Source of the DNA: UKL13-2 sp043744255
Lineage (GTDB): Bacteria; Pseudomonadota; Gammaproteobacteria; Burkholderiales; Usitatibacteraceae
Length of the DNA: 31,419 nt
Direction: 5' to 3'
NCBI GenBank assembly: GCA_043744255.1
Contig: JAYTVA010000021.1
Coordinates: forward strand, 1-31,419
Shown here piece by piece: positions 23,174 through 30,992 of the stretch. The stretch's first letter is position 1, and each line of letters opens with the position of its first letter. The notes beneath the pieces were generated by a model that saw only the letters and a program-made list of their open reading frames with translations, did not search any database and was not told the DNA's origin. A program made the translations under genes and the position numbers.

Positions 23174-25156
23174 ATGATGATGTCAATGTCGTGTCGGTGC
23201 ATTCTGGTGATCGCGGTTGTCTTTACGGTGGACGGCGCAGTGGCAGCGGGTGAGAAGCCCATTCCGGTCGCGGACTTCGTGCGCGGTTCGCAGTTTGATA
23301 CACCGCGCCTCTCGCCCGATGGCAAACACTTGGCCATGCACGTCAAGCTCACACAGGACGACAAGGACGTTCACCTGATGACGGTGTACGCCGTGGCCAA
23401 CTTGAAGCCGGTGAGCAGTGTGCGGATGCCGCTCTACGAACTGCCCGTGGATTTCCATTGGGTGAGTGATACGCGCATCGTGGTGGAAAAGGGTAAAGAT
23501 ATGGGCTGGCGTGAAGTGCCGGTATGGACGGGGGAAGTGCTGGCGACAAATATTGACGGCAGCAAGCAGGAATATCTTTATGGTCATGACATGTTCAGCC
23601 GTTCCAAACGCGGTGCCGTAATGGGCGACGACTATGGGTATGGTTACTTGCACAGCATCCCTATGTCGCGAAACGGCCAGTTCTACTTGCGCGAACGCAA
23701 GTGGGGGAACAAAAATCGGCGCAGCTTTTTGCACGACGTAAATGCAAGCTCGGCCACGCGCAAACTGATTGCGGAAATTGATCGCCCTGGTTTTGATTTT
23801 TTGCTGCAACGCGACGGCACCGTGCGGTTTTCATTCGGTGCAGATGAAGAAAATAACTATTTGCTGTTTCGGCAGGAGGCCAAAGGTGATCGCGCAGACA
23901 ACTGGGCGCTGGTGAAGGATAAAGTTGACGGAGAACGCTTTCAGCCGTTCGCGTTTACCAAGGACGATGCAGACGTGTTGGGAACCTTGAGCACCGCCGG
24001 TGAGCCAAGGTCGTTGGTGCGTCAGTCCATGACGACCGGTGCGCGCGTAGTGCTGGCCACTGACGCGCGGGGAGACATGAACCGATTGCAATTCGCGTCG
24101 CGCGACCCATTGCCGTTTGCGGTGGGCGACCGCATTGGCATCCCCAAAGTGAAGTATCTCGACGCTGAAAGTGCCGATGCTAAATTACATAAACTGCTTA
24201 GCAGCAAATTCCCCGGTGAATCGGTCGTGTTTACGTCTTTTTCAGATGACGCCTCAAAGTTGGTGTTTCTGGTGCACAGTGATCGAAACCCGGGTGATTT
24301 TTATCTCTTTGATCGTGCGACCAACAAGGCCGAGCATTTGTTCGCGCAGCAGCCCGCCATCAACCCGGAACGGATGGCAGAGCGTCGTCCTATCGAATTA
24401 AAAGCGCGGGGCGGCGAGATGCTTTTTGGATACATCACGTTGCCACCCGGCAAAGACGCGAAAAAACTGCCACTCGTCTTGATGCCGCATGGTGGGCCTA
24501 TCGGTGTCGATGATGAGTGGTTTTTTGATGCAGACGCGCAGTTTCTCGCTAGTCGTGGCTACGCGGTGATGCAAGTGAACTATCGAGGGTCGAGTGGTCG
24601 CGGGCCAAATTTTCGCGAGGCCGGGTATTTAGAATGGGGCAGTGGCATTCAGGATGATTTGATCGACGCTGTGCGCTGGACCACTGCCAGCGGGCTCGCG
24701 GATCCGGCGCGCGTGTGTATTTTTGGCGCGAGCTTTGGCGCGTATTCGGCGATGATGGCACCTATTCGCGCACCCGAATTATTCAAGTGTGCCGTGGGTC
24801 TTGCGGGCGTCTACGACCTGAAGCGCATTTATGATCGGGAAGACATTCGCCGCAACAAAAGCACGCTCAATTTTTTCGTCAAGTCGATTGGTCAGGATCC
24901 CGTCGTGCTCACGCGTGATTCCCCGGCATTGCATGCGGAAAAGCTCAACTTGCCGATCATGTTGGCGCATGGTGAAGACGACGACATCACGCCTTTGAAG
25001 CAGGCCGAGGTCATGCACACCGCGCTCAACAAGGCTGGCAAAGCGCACGAGTGGATGGTGGTGCCGAACGAGGGACACGGCTTCCACGCCGAGAAAAATC
25101 GCATCGCATTTTATGAAAAGCTGGAAGCGTTTTTGGCGAAGCATCTTGGTAAATAG
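23174..25156 (+). CDS. Secreted S9 (prolyl oligopeptidase-family) serine peptidase
   Basis: 660 residues. A signal peptide (CRCILVIAVVFTVDGAVAAG, cut near residue 24) implies a periplasmic location. The middle ~370 residues form the beta-propeller region typical of the family, and the catalytic alpha/beta-hydrolase domain covers about 400-660: PLVLMPHGGP (oxyanion region), Ser520 in FGASFGAYSAM, Asp603 in HGEDDDITPL and His635 in NEGHGFH. The serine motif is GxSxGA where many relatives have GxSxGG, a mild change. It probably trims peptides. AAGGAG lies 3 bases before ATG 23174 and 6 before ATG 23177, so the second ATG is equally possible. Confidence 0.9.
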   Translation: MMMSMSCRCILVIAVVFTVDGAVAAGEKPIPVADFVRGSQFDTPRLSPDGKHLAMHVKLTQDDKDVHLMTVYAVANLKPVSSVRMPLYELPVDFHWVSDTRIVVEKGKDMGWREVPVWTGEVLATNIDGSKQEYLYGHDMFSRSKRGAVMGDDYGYGYLHSIPMSRNGQFYLRERKWGNKNRRSFLHDVNASSATRKLIAEIDRPGFDFLLQRDGTVRFSFGADEENNYLLFRQEAKGDRADNWALVKDKVDGERFQPFAFTKDDADVLGTLSTAGEPRSLVRQSMTTGARVVLATDARGDMNRLQFASRDPLPFAVGDRIGIPKVKYLDAESADAKLHKLLSSKFPGESVVFTSFSDDASKLVFLVHSDRNPGDFYLFDRATNKAEHLFAQQPAINPERMAERRPIELKARGGEMLFGYITLPPGKDAKKLPLVLMPHGGPIGVDDEWFFDADAQFLASRGYAVMQVNYRGSSGRGPNFREAGYLEWGSGIQDDLIDAVRWTTASGLADPARVCIFGASFGAYSAMMAPIRAPELFKCAVGLAGVYDLKRIYDREDIRRNKSTLNFFVKSIGQDPVVLTRDSPALHAEKLNLPIMLAHGEDDDITPLKQAEVMHTALNKAGKAHEWMVVPNEGHGFHAEKNRIAFYEKLEAFLAKHLGK

Positions 25157-25237
25157 CCTGCCGGGGCAAACGGGTAACGGTTGGAACGCTAATAGCGGCG
25201 CGAAGGTTCGAGTGGCATCTGCGGATTGGGGGGAAAC

Positions 25238-25765
25238 GTGGTGATTGTCTTTAGAGTTCTGTTGGCCTTGATTCTACTGGCGGGCGCAATCGCGCTGATC
25301 GGCTTTCTGCTACCAAAAAATTTCAAGGTTGCGCGCTCGCTGGTGATGGCTGCGACTCCCGAAAAAATTTTCCCGATGATCGCCGAAACGCAGAACTGGC
25401 CGAAGTGGACGGTGTGGAACGAGCGTGATCCCAACATGAAAATTACCTACAGCGGCGCGCCTGGGGGTGTCGGCGCGAAGTGGTCGTGGCAATCGAAAAC
25501 CGAGGGCAATGGTGCGATGGAATTCACGGCGGCGGAGGCGAACACGAGCCTTACCTATCGGCTCACGTTTGCCGATTGGGCGATGGTCTCGACGGGCATG
25601 CTGACGATCACCCCTGAGGGCGCGGGCAGCCGCGTCACGTGGACCAACGAAGGCGAGTTCGGCAACAATCCCTTCATGCGCTACTTTGGCTTGTTCATGG
25701 ATCGCATGGTCGGCAAAGACTTTGCGGCGGGGTTGAGCAAGTTGAAATCCATCGTTGAGCAGTAG
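25238..25765 (+). CDS. Membrane-anchored SRPBCC (polyketide cyclase/START-like) protein
   Basis: 175 residues. An N-terminal hydrophobic helix (FRVLLALILLAGAIALIGFLLP) is followed by a SRPBCC/Bet v1-like domain: VARSLVMAATPEKIFPMIAETQNWPKWTVW, ITYSGAPGGVGAKWSWQSKTEGNG, SRVTWTNEGEFGNNPFMRYFGLFMDRMVG and GLSKLKSIVE. Such domains bind hydrophobic ligands; none can be named. The start is a GTG (25238 or 25241) placed after a GGGGGGAAA stretch; the TTG at 25226 lies within that purine run and is less likely. It is followed after two bases by the AlkD-like gene. Confidence 0.83.
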   Translation: MVIVFRVLLALILLAGAIALIGFLLPKNFKVARSLVMAATPEKIFPMIAETQNWPKWTVWNERDPNMKITYSGAPGGVGAKWSWQSKTEGNGAMEFTAAEANTSLTYRLTFADWAMVSTGMLTITPEGAGSRVTWTNEGEFGNNPFMRYFGLFMDRMVGKDFAAGLSKLKSIVEQ

Positions 25766-25767
25766 CG

Positions 25768-26511
25768 TTGGGGCACTCTGCCGGAGCGCCAGAAATCATT
25801 GATGCCCACGTCGCGGCCATTGTGCAACGCTTGATCGGGATGGGGAGTGCCGCAGCGGCCACGCAAGCGCAGCGTTACTTTCGCACTGGTCCGGGTGAAT
25901 ACGGCGAGGGGGACAAATTTCTTGGTGTGCGGGTGCCTGCGTTGCGCGGCCTCGCGGTTGAGTTGCGCGAGGAGAGCGCAGACGTGGCTTGGCAGCTATT
26001 GACTTCGGAGTGGCACGAGGCGCGGTTGTTCGCACTGATCTTACTGGTGCGTATTTATGAGCGTGGCGATACCAACATCCAGAAAAAAATCTACACCGCC
26101 TACCTGAAGCACACGCGCTTCATCAACAATTGGGATTTGGTTGATAGCTCTGCCGCGCCGATTGTCGGTCACTGGCTTGCGGACAAGGATCGCGCACCGC
26201 TGACCAAGCTCGCTGCGTCGGCGTCACTCTGGGAGCGACGCATCGCGATGATCGCGACCTACCATTTCATCAAGGCGGGCAACGGTGATGAGACGCTGCG
26301 CATCGCTACCTTACTCTTGCACAACTCTGAAGACCTGATTCACAAAGCAGTCGGCTGGATGTTGCGTGAAGTGGGGCAGCGGGTGAGTCGTGAAGTTGAG
26401 GAGCGTTTTCTGAAGCAACATTATCAGACGATGCCGCGCACGATGTTGCGTTATGCGATTGAACATTTTCCCGAAGCGCAACGTAAACGTTATTTGGCTG
26501 GAACCATCTGA
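25768..26511 (+). CDS. AlkD-like DNA alkylation repair glycosylase
   Basis: 247 residues of HEAT-like helical repeats. AlkD enzymes remove bulky or positively charged N3/N7-alkylated purines without base flipping. The residues that hold the lesion are conserved: Trp122 and Asp126 in NNWDLVDSS, and Trp197 in HKAVGWMLREVG, equivalent to Trp109, Asp113 and Trp187 of the Bacillus cereus enzyme. SLWERRIAMIATYHFIKAG is another family phrase. The assigned start is a TTG right after the SRPBCC stop with no clear ribosome site, so the exact N-terminus is uncertain by up to ~20 residues. No other repair gene is adjacent. Confidence 0.87.
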   Translation: MGHSAGAPEIIDAHVAAIVQRLIGMGSAAAATQAQRYFRTGPGEYGEGDKFLGVRVPALRGLAVELREESADVAWQLLTSEWHEARLFALILLVRIYERGDTNIQKKIYTAYLKHTRFINNWDLVDSSAAPIVGHWLADKDRAPLTKLAASASLWERRIAMIATYHFIKAGNGDETLRIATLLLHNSEDLIHKAVGWMLREVGQRVSREVEERFLKQHYQTMPRTMLRYAIEHFPEAQRKRYLAGTI

Positions 26512-26598
26512 TCGCCTCGTATAATCAGCGTTCGTTTTCGTAGCACGTCCTAAAGCAAGCATGAGAAACAAGCTCGCCGAAGGAACTGCTCTCAACTC

Positions 26599-26636
26599 GT
26601 CTCCCCGGCGCCCCCTTTCGGGGGCGCCGGGGAGAC
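26599..26636. terminator. Perfect 17-bp GC-rich hairpin, terminator- or REP-like
   Basis: GTCTCCCCGGCGCCCCC pairs perfectly with its inverse around a TTTC loop. It lies 88 bases after the AlkD-like gene and 57 before the next gene on the same strand. No T-run follows (AATAAG), so it is either a non-classical terminator, an mRNA-stabilising stem or a dispersed REP-type repeat. A TATAAT (26520-26525) lies upstream between the AlkD stop and the hairpin. Confidence 0.6.
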
Positions 26637-26692
26637 AATAAGTAGTGCCATGAACCTCTCTTTTTATTGTCTTCCCAACAAGGCGCATCGAC

Positions 26693-27097
26693 ATGAAAAC
26701 CAAACACTATCTAACACTGGATGATGCAAAAAAAATCGGCGCAGCCGCTGAGGCGCATGCACTAAAAAATCAATGGGCCGTGTGCATCGCCATTGTTGAT
26801 GACGGTGGTCATCTGCTGTGGTTTCAAAAACTTGATAACGTCGCGACCTCAAGTGTTTTGTTCGCGCAAGGCAAGGCGTATAGCGCCGCGATTCGCAAGC
26901 GTGCTACCAAGGCTGATGAAGAGATGGTCAACAATGGCCGGGTGTCGGCGTTGTCGATGCCGGGGATTACGTTTCTCGAAGGCGGCGTGCCGATAATTGC
27001 CGAGGGGCAAGTGATTGGTGCGGTTGGTGTGTCGGGCGTGAAATCGTCGGACGATGCCGCCATTGCTGAGGCGGGCATCAACGCATTGCTGGGTTAG
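26693..27097 (+). CDS. GlcG/HbpS-family (DUF336) heme-binding-like protein
   Basis: 134 residues, the normal family length. YLTLDDAKKIGAAAEAHALKNQWAVCIAIVDDGGHLLWFQKLDNV and the C-terminal PIIAEGQVIGAVGVSGVKSSDDAAIAEAGI are standard GlcG/HbpS phrases. HbpS from Streptomyces binds heme and senses redox stress; GlcG is encoded with glycolate genes; most members have no known role. No signal peptide is present, so it is cytoplasmic. First gene of a tight plus-strand cluster; the 3' neighbour starts 9 bases after its stop. The upstream AAGG is a weak ribosome site. Confidence 0.88.
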   Translation: MKTKHYLTLDDAKKIGAAAEAHALKNQWAVCIAIVDDGGHLLWFQKLDNVATSSVLFAQGKAYSAAIRKRATKADEEMVNNGRVSALSMPGITFLEGGVPIIAEGQVIGAVGVSGVKSSDDAAIAEAGINALLG

Positions 27098-27106
27098 GCG
27101 CGCGCG

Positions 27107-27841
27107 ATGGCGAATTGTCCGAACTGCCGTGGCGGTATGGAGGTGATGTCGATGACTTCGCATGTCGGTGCCGCGTTCGACATCGACGCGTGTTGGACTT
27201 GTCATTTGATTTGGTTCGATCAACACGAGAGCGCGGCGCTGGCACCGCAGTCGGTGGTGGCGTTGTTCAAGCGCATTCACGACGAACAGAAAAAGCCTGA
27301 TGCCGCGCGACAAGTCATTAACCCGCACATGAATTGCCCGCGTTGCTCCACGGGTCTGAAGCTAACCAACGACGTGCAGAAGGGTGGGCGATTTAGTTAC
27401 CACCGTTGCACCAACGGCCATGGTCGTGCGAGCAGTTTCACGCAATTCCTGCGCGAGAAAAATTTTATCCGCAGCCTGAGCGCGATCGAGATCAGCAAGC
27501 TCTCGGTGACGGTGAAACAGATTCGCTGTTCCAGTTGCGGTGCGTCGATCAATCTGGAAAAAGACACCGCGTGTACGCACTGCGGCTCGGCGATTTCGGT
27601 GCTGGATCGGGACGCGGTTGAGAAAGCGCTGGTCGATTGGGATGCGAAACAAAAAGCACCGCCGACGCCCGCTGAACTTGCTGACGCCTACATGAATCCA
27701 CCACGTCATCGCGAGCGGATGCCGTACACGCCCATACCGTCATTGCCCGAACAAATTTCCGCCGGTGCGGGTGCGGTGGTGCTCGCCGATCTCGTCGAAG
27801 TTGGGATTGCCGCGCTGGTCGATAGCATTTTCAGTAGCTGA
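27107..27841 (+). CDS. Zinc-ribbon protein with three Cys-based metal sites (zf-TFIIB-like)
   Basis: 244 residues. Three probable zinc sites are visible: C4/C7 with C29/C32 (CPNC and CWTC, followed by HLIWFDQHE as in TFIIB-type zinc ribbons); C77/C80 with C101 and probably H105; and C141/C144 with C156/C159 (CSSC and CTHC). Between the second and third is a linker with FTQFLREKNFIRSLS. The C-terminal ~30 residues are hydrophobic/amphipathic (AGAGAVVLADLVEVGIAALVDSIFSS), perhaps for membrane or protein contact. I know of no defined function. The gene is 9 bases after the GlcG-like gene and 2 bases before the SDR gene, so it is surely part of the same transcript. Confidence 0.75.
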   Translation: MANCPNCRGGMEVMSMTSHVGAAFDIDACWTCHLIWFDQHESAALAPQSVVALFKRIHDEQKKPDAARQVINPHMNCPRCSTGLKLTNDVQKGGRFSYHRCTNGHGRASSFTQFLREKNFIRSLSAIEISKLSVTVKQIRCSSCGASINLEKDTACTHCGSAISVLDRDAVEKALVDWDAKQKAPPTPAELADAYMNPPRHRERMPYTPIPSLPEQISAGAGAVVLADLVEVGIAALVDSIFSS

Positions 27842-27843
27842 CC

Positions 27844-28575
27844 ATGAATTTTTATTTGCTTACCGGCACCACCAAGGGGCTGGGTCTGGCGCTTCGCGAT
27901 CAACTGCTGACGAACGCTAACAACCGCGTCGTCACACTCTCGCGTGCGGCCGATAGCGCGCAACCGTTTGTCAATGTGTTTGCAGATTTGTCGAAGCCGG
28001 ATAGCGTGTCGGCCGCATTCCAAATGGTGTTGCCACAGCTCGCGGGGCAAGTGTTTGAGCGCGCGGTGCTGATTAACAACGCAGGTGTGGTGCTGCCTGT
28101 GGGGCGGTTTGAAAGCGTTGATGCTGATGCGCTCACGATCAATCTGAGTGTAAATCTGTTGGCACCGATGCTGCTGACTGCGCTGTTTGCCAATGCCACG
28201 CGCGGTTGCGCCGCGCATCGCCGCGTCGTCAATATTTCATCCGGTGCGGCCAAACGGCCGATTGCCGGTTGGTCTGCGTACTGTGCGGCCAAGGCGGGCT
28301 TAGAGATGGCCACGCGCGTTGCGGCGCTCGAAGCACAAACCAACGATCCGTCATTCGCCATTTGCAGCCTCGCACCGGGGGTGATCGACACGCCGATGCA
28401 AGGCCAAGTGCGCGAGCAGAGCGCGGATCAGTTTCCCGATGTTGAGCGTTTTCGCGGCATGAAAGCCGACGGGACGTTGCGCGCGGCGACTGACGTTGCT
28501 CGTGATATTGTCGATTTAATTGACCGCGACCGCTTTGCCAACGGTGGCGTCTACGATTTACGTGAACTGAAATAA
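27844..28575 (+). CDS. Short-chain dehydrogenase/reductase, sepiapterin-reductase-like
   Basis: 243 residues, classical SDR length. The cofactor motif TGTTKGLGLAL is at residues 7-17, NNAGVV near 79-84, and the catalytic Ser-Tyr-Lys set is NISSG, Tyr146 and Lys150 (SAYCAAK). LAPGVIDTPMQGQVRE follows as expected. The short cofactor loop and the phrase FAICSLAPGVIDTPMQ resemble the sepiapterin reductase/YueD-like branch; the substrate is not predictable. It starts two bases after the zinc-ribbon stop with no separate ribosome site, indicating coupled translation. Confidence 0.87.
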   Translation: MNFYLLTGTTKGLGLALRDQLLTNANNRVVTLSRAADSAQPFVNVFADLSKPDSVSAAFQMVLPQLAGQVFERAVLINNAGVVLPVGRFESVDADALTINLSVNLLAPMLLTALFANATRGCAAHRRVVNISSGAAKRPIAGWSAYCAAKAGLEMATRVAALEAQTNDPSFAICSLAPGVIDTPMQGQVREQSADQFPDVERFRGMKADGTLRAATDVARDIVDLIDRDRFANGGVYDLRELK

Positions 28576-28599
28576 ACCAACCAGAGAGACCCAAGCCCC

Positions 28600-29166
28600 A
28601 TGCCCGCTGCAACCGACGCAAAGAAACCCCGCAAAGCCCCCGCCAAATTGCATTACTGTGACCTCACCGCCTGCGAAGGCATGTGTTGTAGCGACGGCGC
28701 ATTTTTGTTGCCGGAAGAAGAGACCATGATTCATAAAGTGGTCGCCAAATATCCTGAGCACTTCACGCATCTGCCGAAAAAATACATCGGCGATTCAAGC
28801 TGGCACGAACACGAAGGCCGCAAAACCACCACGCGCAAGTACGTGTACAAAACCAAGCCCGATCATTTTGAAAACACCCGCTGCGTGTTCACCGAAAAAG
28901 ATGGCAAGTGTTCCTTGCAAACGCTGGCGGTGAAACTAGGAAAACATAAATGGAAATTCAAGCCAATGGGCTGCTGGTTGTTTCCGCTGTCATCCGATGA
29001 AAAGGGCTTGGTCGCGCCACCGCGCACACGCCGCGAAGACCCAAACAATCTCGGCAAGGACTATCCCGGTTTTGCCACTTACGCGCCATGCGGCAAGCAT
29101 TCCGAAAAAGGCCGCGTATGGTGGATTGCGTTGAAAGAAGAAGTCGCGGAATATCGTAAGGACTAA
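28600..29166 (+). CDS. Cysteine-cluster protein (YkgJ/DUF3109-like)
   Basis: 188 residues with eight spaced cysteines: C20, C25, C29, C30 (CDLTACEGMCC), C95, C104, C125 (KPMGCWLFPL) and C164 (YAPCGK). The pattern CX4CX3CC and the GCWLFPL phrase resemble YkgJ-type and DUF3109 proteins, which are thought to bind zinc or an iron-sulphur centre. The N-terminal 18 residues are lysine/alanine-rich. It is cytoplasmic with no membrane segment. A GAGAG ribosome site lies upstream. The gene sits between the SDR and a 78-residue unknown in the same cluster, suggesting a redox- or metal-related theme with its neighbours. Confidence 0.75.
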   Translation: MPAATDAKKPRKAPAKLHYCDLTACEGMCCSDGAFLLPEEETMIHKVVAKYPEHFTHLPKKYIGDSSWHEHEGRKTTTRKYVYKTKPDHFENTRCVFTEKDGKCSLQTLAVKLGKHKWKFKPMGCWLFPLSSDEKGLVAPPRTRREDPNNLGKDYPGFATYAPCGKHSEKGRVWWIALKEEVAEYRKD

Positions 29167-29182
29167 CTCATCGCGAGGGACC

Positions 29183-29419
29183 ATGGCTAAATACAAACTG
29201 CAAGTGCAAGACGACGAAAAACGCCCCAACTATTGGCACGACGTGAAATCGGCTGCGGGTGAATTGCTCACGTTCGACAAAGATGTCGATGCACGCGCGA
29301 AACTAAAAGAGCTATATCCGGTGCTCGTGAAACTGGAAGAATTTGCCTCTGGCCCGAAGCGGACGCGCGTGGTGATCGCGAGTCCGTTTGCGGATCTTGA
29401 CGACGAAAAGGACAAGTAA
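29183..29419 (+). CDS. Small hypothetical protein (78 aa)
   Basis: Not recognised. The protein MAKYKLQVQDDEKRPNYWHD... is acidic/basic mixed with no membrane helix; it reads like a small beta-alpha domain with a charged tail (DLDDEKDK). It is likely real: a GAGGG ribosome site lies 5 bases before the ATG, it fits exactly between two real genes (16 bases after one stop, 2 bases before the next start), and it shows the third-position GC bias of its neighbours. Confidence 0.7.
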   Translation: MAKYKLQVQDDEKRPNYWHDVKSAAGELLTFDKDVDARAKLKELYPVLVKLEEFASGPKRTRVVIASPFADLDDEKDK

Positions 29420-29421
29420 TC

Positions 29422-30408
29422 ATGGCGATGGAATATCGGCGGTTGGGACGTGCAGGGCTGAAAGTTTCGGCGCTGTCGTTTGGCTCGTGGGTGACTTATG
29501 CAAATCAGGTCGATGAAAAATCGGCGATTGAATTGATGAGTGCTGCGCGTGACTACGGCGTGAATTTTTTCGACAACGCCGAGGTCTATGCTAATGGCCG
29601 TTCGGAAACGGTGATGGGTGCGGCGCTCAAAAAACTGGGCTGGGATCGGTTGACGTACATTGTCTCGACCAAGTTTTTTTGGGGCCTGCCCGCCAAGTTT
29701 GGTGATGGCGTGAATGAGCGCAACACACTCAATCGCAAATATTTGATGCAGGCTATCAACCATTCGCTGCAACGTCTCGACCTTGATTTTGTCGATCTGA
29801 TTTACTGCCATCGCTCGGATGCCAACACGCCGATTGAAGAAACCGTGTTCGCGATGCACGACATTATTGCGAGTGGTAAGGCGCTCTATTGGGGTACCTC
29901 GGAATGGAGTGCGGCCGACATCATGGCTGCGTGGCAGATTGCCGATAAGCATCACTTGCACAAACCCATCGTCGAGCAACCCGAGTACAACTTGCTGCAT
30001 CGTAAACGCGTAGAGGCAGAGTACGCGCGGCTTTACAGCGATATTGGGCTGGGACTCACCACCTGGAGCCCACTTGCCTCTGGGCTATTGACCGGAAAAT
30101 ACTTGAACGGCATTCCCGCCGATAGCCGCGCCACGCTGAAAAACATGGCGTGGATGCAGGATCAATTAACCGATGCCGACAACAACGCCAAGGTGGTCAA
30201 ACTCACCGAAGTCGCAGCGTCACTCGGCTGCACCACCGCGCAATTGTCGCTCGCATGGTGCGTCAAAAATCCGAACGTGAGCAGCGTGATTACTGGCGCA
30301 TCGCGGATCGCGCAACTGCACGAAAACATGAAAGCGCTAGAGGTCGTCGCCAAATTGACGCCGGAAGTAATGGCGAAAATTGGCGACGTTGTGGGTTCAC
30401 ACCAATAG
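29422..30408 (+). CDS. Aldo-keto reductase, Kv-channel beta-subunit-like
   Basis: 328 residues, NADPH-dependent. MEYRRLGRAGLKVSALSFGSWVTY at the N-terminus and the insertion KFFWGLPAKFGDGVNERNTLNRKYLMQ are typical of the Kv-beta/AKR6-like group. The catalytic tetrad is visible: Asp51 and Tyr56 (FFDNAEVYANGRSE), Lys84 (STKFF) and His130 (IYCHRSD). TWSPLASGLLTGKY and the NADP-binding end SSVITGASRIAQLHENMKAL complete the family pattern. The physiological substrate is probably a reactive aldehyde or ketone, but this is not shown. No potassium channel gene is nearby. It starts two bases after the small unknown gene, with AGGA upstream. Confidence 0.9.
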   Translation: MAMEYRRLGRAGLKVSALSFGSWVTYANQVDEKSAIELMSAARDYGVNFFDNAEVYANGRSETVMGAALKKLGWDRLTYIVSTKFFWGLPAKFGDGVNERNTLNRKYLMQAINHSLQRLDLDFVDLIYCHRSDANTPIEETVFAMHDIIASGKALYWGTSEWSAADIMAAWQIADKHHLHKPIVEQPEYNLLHRKRVEAEYARLYSDIGLGLTTWSPLASGLLTGKYLNGIPADSRATLKNMAWMQDQLTDADNNAKVVKLTEVAASLGCTTAQLSLAWCVKNPNVSSVITGASRIAQLHENMKALEVVAKLTPEVMAKIGDVVGSHQ

Positions 30409-30416
30409 GAGCCGCC

Positions 30417-30980
30417 ATGCCGGACGCGAGCGCATCAGCAGCCTCCGCCTCATCGTCAGCCGCAACGTCACCAACCAACGGTGCCGATCTTGAAGTGCGG
30501 CTCGATCAGGTGTGGCGAGTCTTATCGCTGAATCAGGATTTGATTCGCTCTGCCGATTTGCGCGCGTATTTGTTGAGCTTCATGTCCACGATGCTGGTGA
30601 CGTATGTGGCGAACAATCTCGACAAGATCGCCAAGGTCGGCTCGCTGCAAGCAGGCTTGCTGATCGTGTTTTTTGTCGCGGCGGTGGTGTTCTTTGCATT
30701 CTCGTTGACCACACTCTCTGCGCGTTCGGCAGCCGTACCGAATGCCAAGGGCTTCGTGTTCTACGGCGACATCGCCAGCCGCGCAGACCACGCCGCCTAC
30801 GTCGCAGAATGCCGTGACACCGACTTGCGCGAAATGTTCGATGACCTCAATCGGCAGGCGTACCACGTTGCGACGATTGCGAAACGCAAATACGCCACCT
30901 ACCGCTTGGCGTGGCTGGCGGTGCTCGCCGAATTCGGCAGCTTTCTCGCCATTGAAATTTCGATTGCGCTGTTACGCTAG
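30417..30980 (+). CDS. Pycsar-effector-like (PycTM-type, DUF5706) three-helix membrane protein
   Basis: 187 residues. A Ser/Ala-rich N-terminus (1-20) precedes a helical segment LEVRLDQVWRVLSLNQDLIRSADLRA, two membrane helices (about 50-66 and 78-101), a cytoplasmic block GFVFYGDIASRADHAAYVAECRDTDLREMFDDLNRQAYHVATIAKRKY family pattern (112-159), and a third helix (163-185). The FYGDIA...DLNRQ.Y...I..RKY pattern is what I recognise from Pycsar transmembrane effectors, which in known systems damage the membrane when the cyclase PycC makes cCMP or cUMP. No cyclase lies beside it; neighbours are metabolic. AGGAG 5 bases before ATG 30417 fixes the start. A longer frame from 30150 runs inside the aldo-keto reductase gene and is rejected. 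Confidence 0.75.
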   Translation: MPDASASAASASSSAATSPTNGADLEVRLDQVWRVLSLNQDLIRSADLRAYLLSFMSTMLVTYVANNLDKIAKVGSLQAGLLIVFFVAAVVFFAFSLTTLSARSAAVPNAKGFVFYGDIASRADHAAYVAECRDTDLREMFDDLNRQAYHVATIAKRKYATYRLAWLAVLAEFGSFLAIEISIALLR

Positions 30981-30992
30981 GAGGACACCTTC

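Noticed and set aside
22189..23364. 391-residue minus-strand open frame
   Set aside because: It runs antisense to the LysR and S9 peptidase genes, both of which have clear family motifs; a shadow of their GC-biased codons.
23056..25206. Similar GGAACG...AGCGGCGCG stretches on both sides of the S9 peptidase gene as flanking repeats
   Set aside because: About 24 bases with several mismatches; too short and imperfect to separate from chance in GC-rich sequence.
30150..30980. 276-residue frame as the PycTM-like gene
   Set aside because: Its first 89 codons overlap the conserved aldo-keto reductase gene in another frame; AGGAG directly before ATG 30417 marks the real start.
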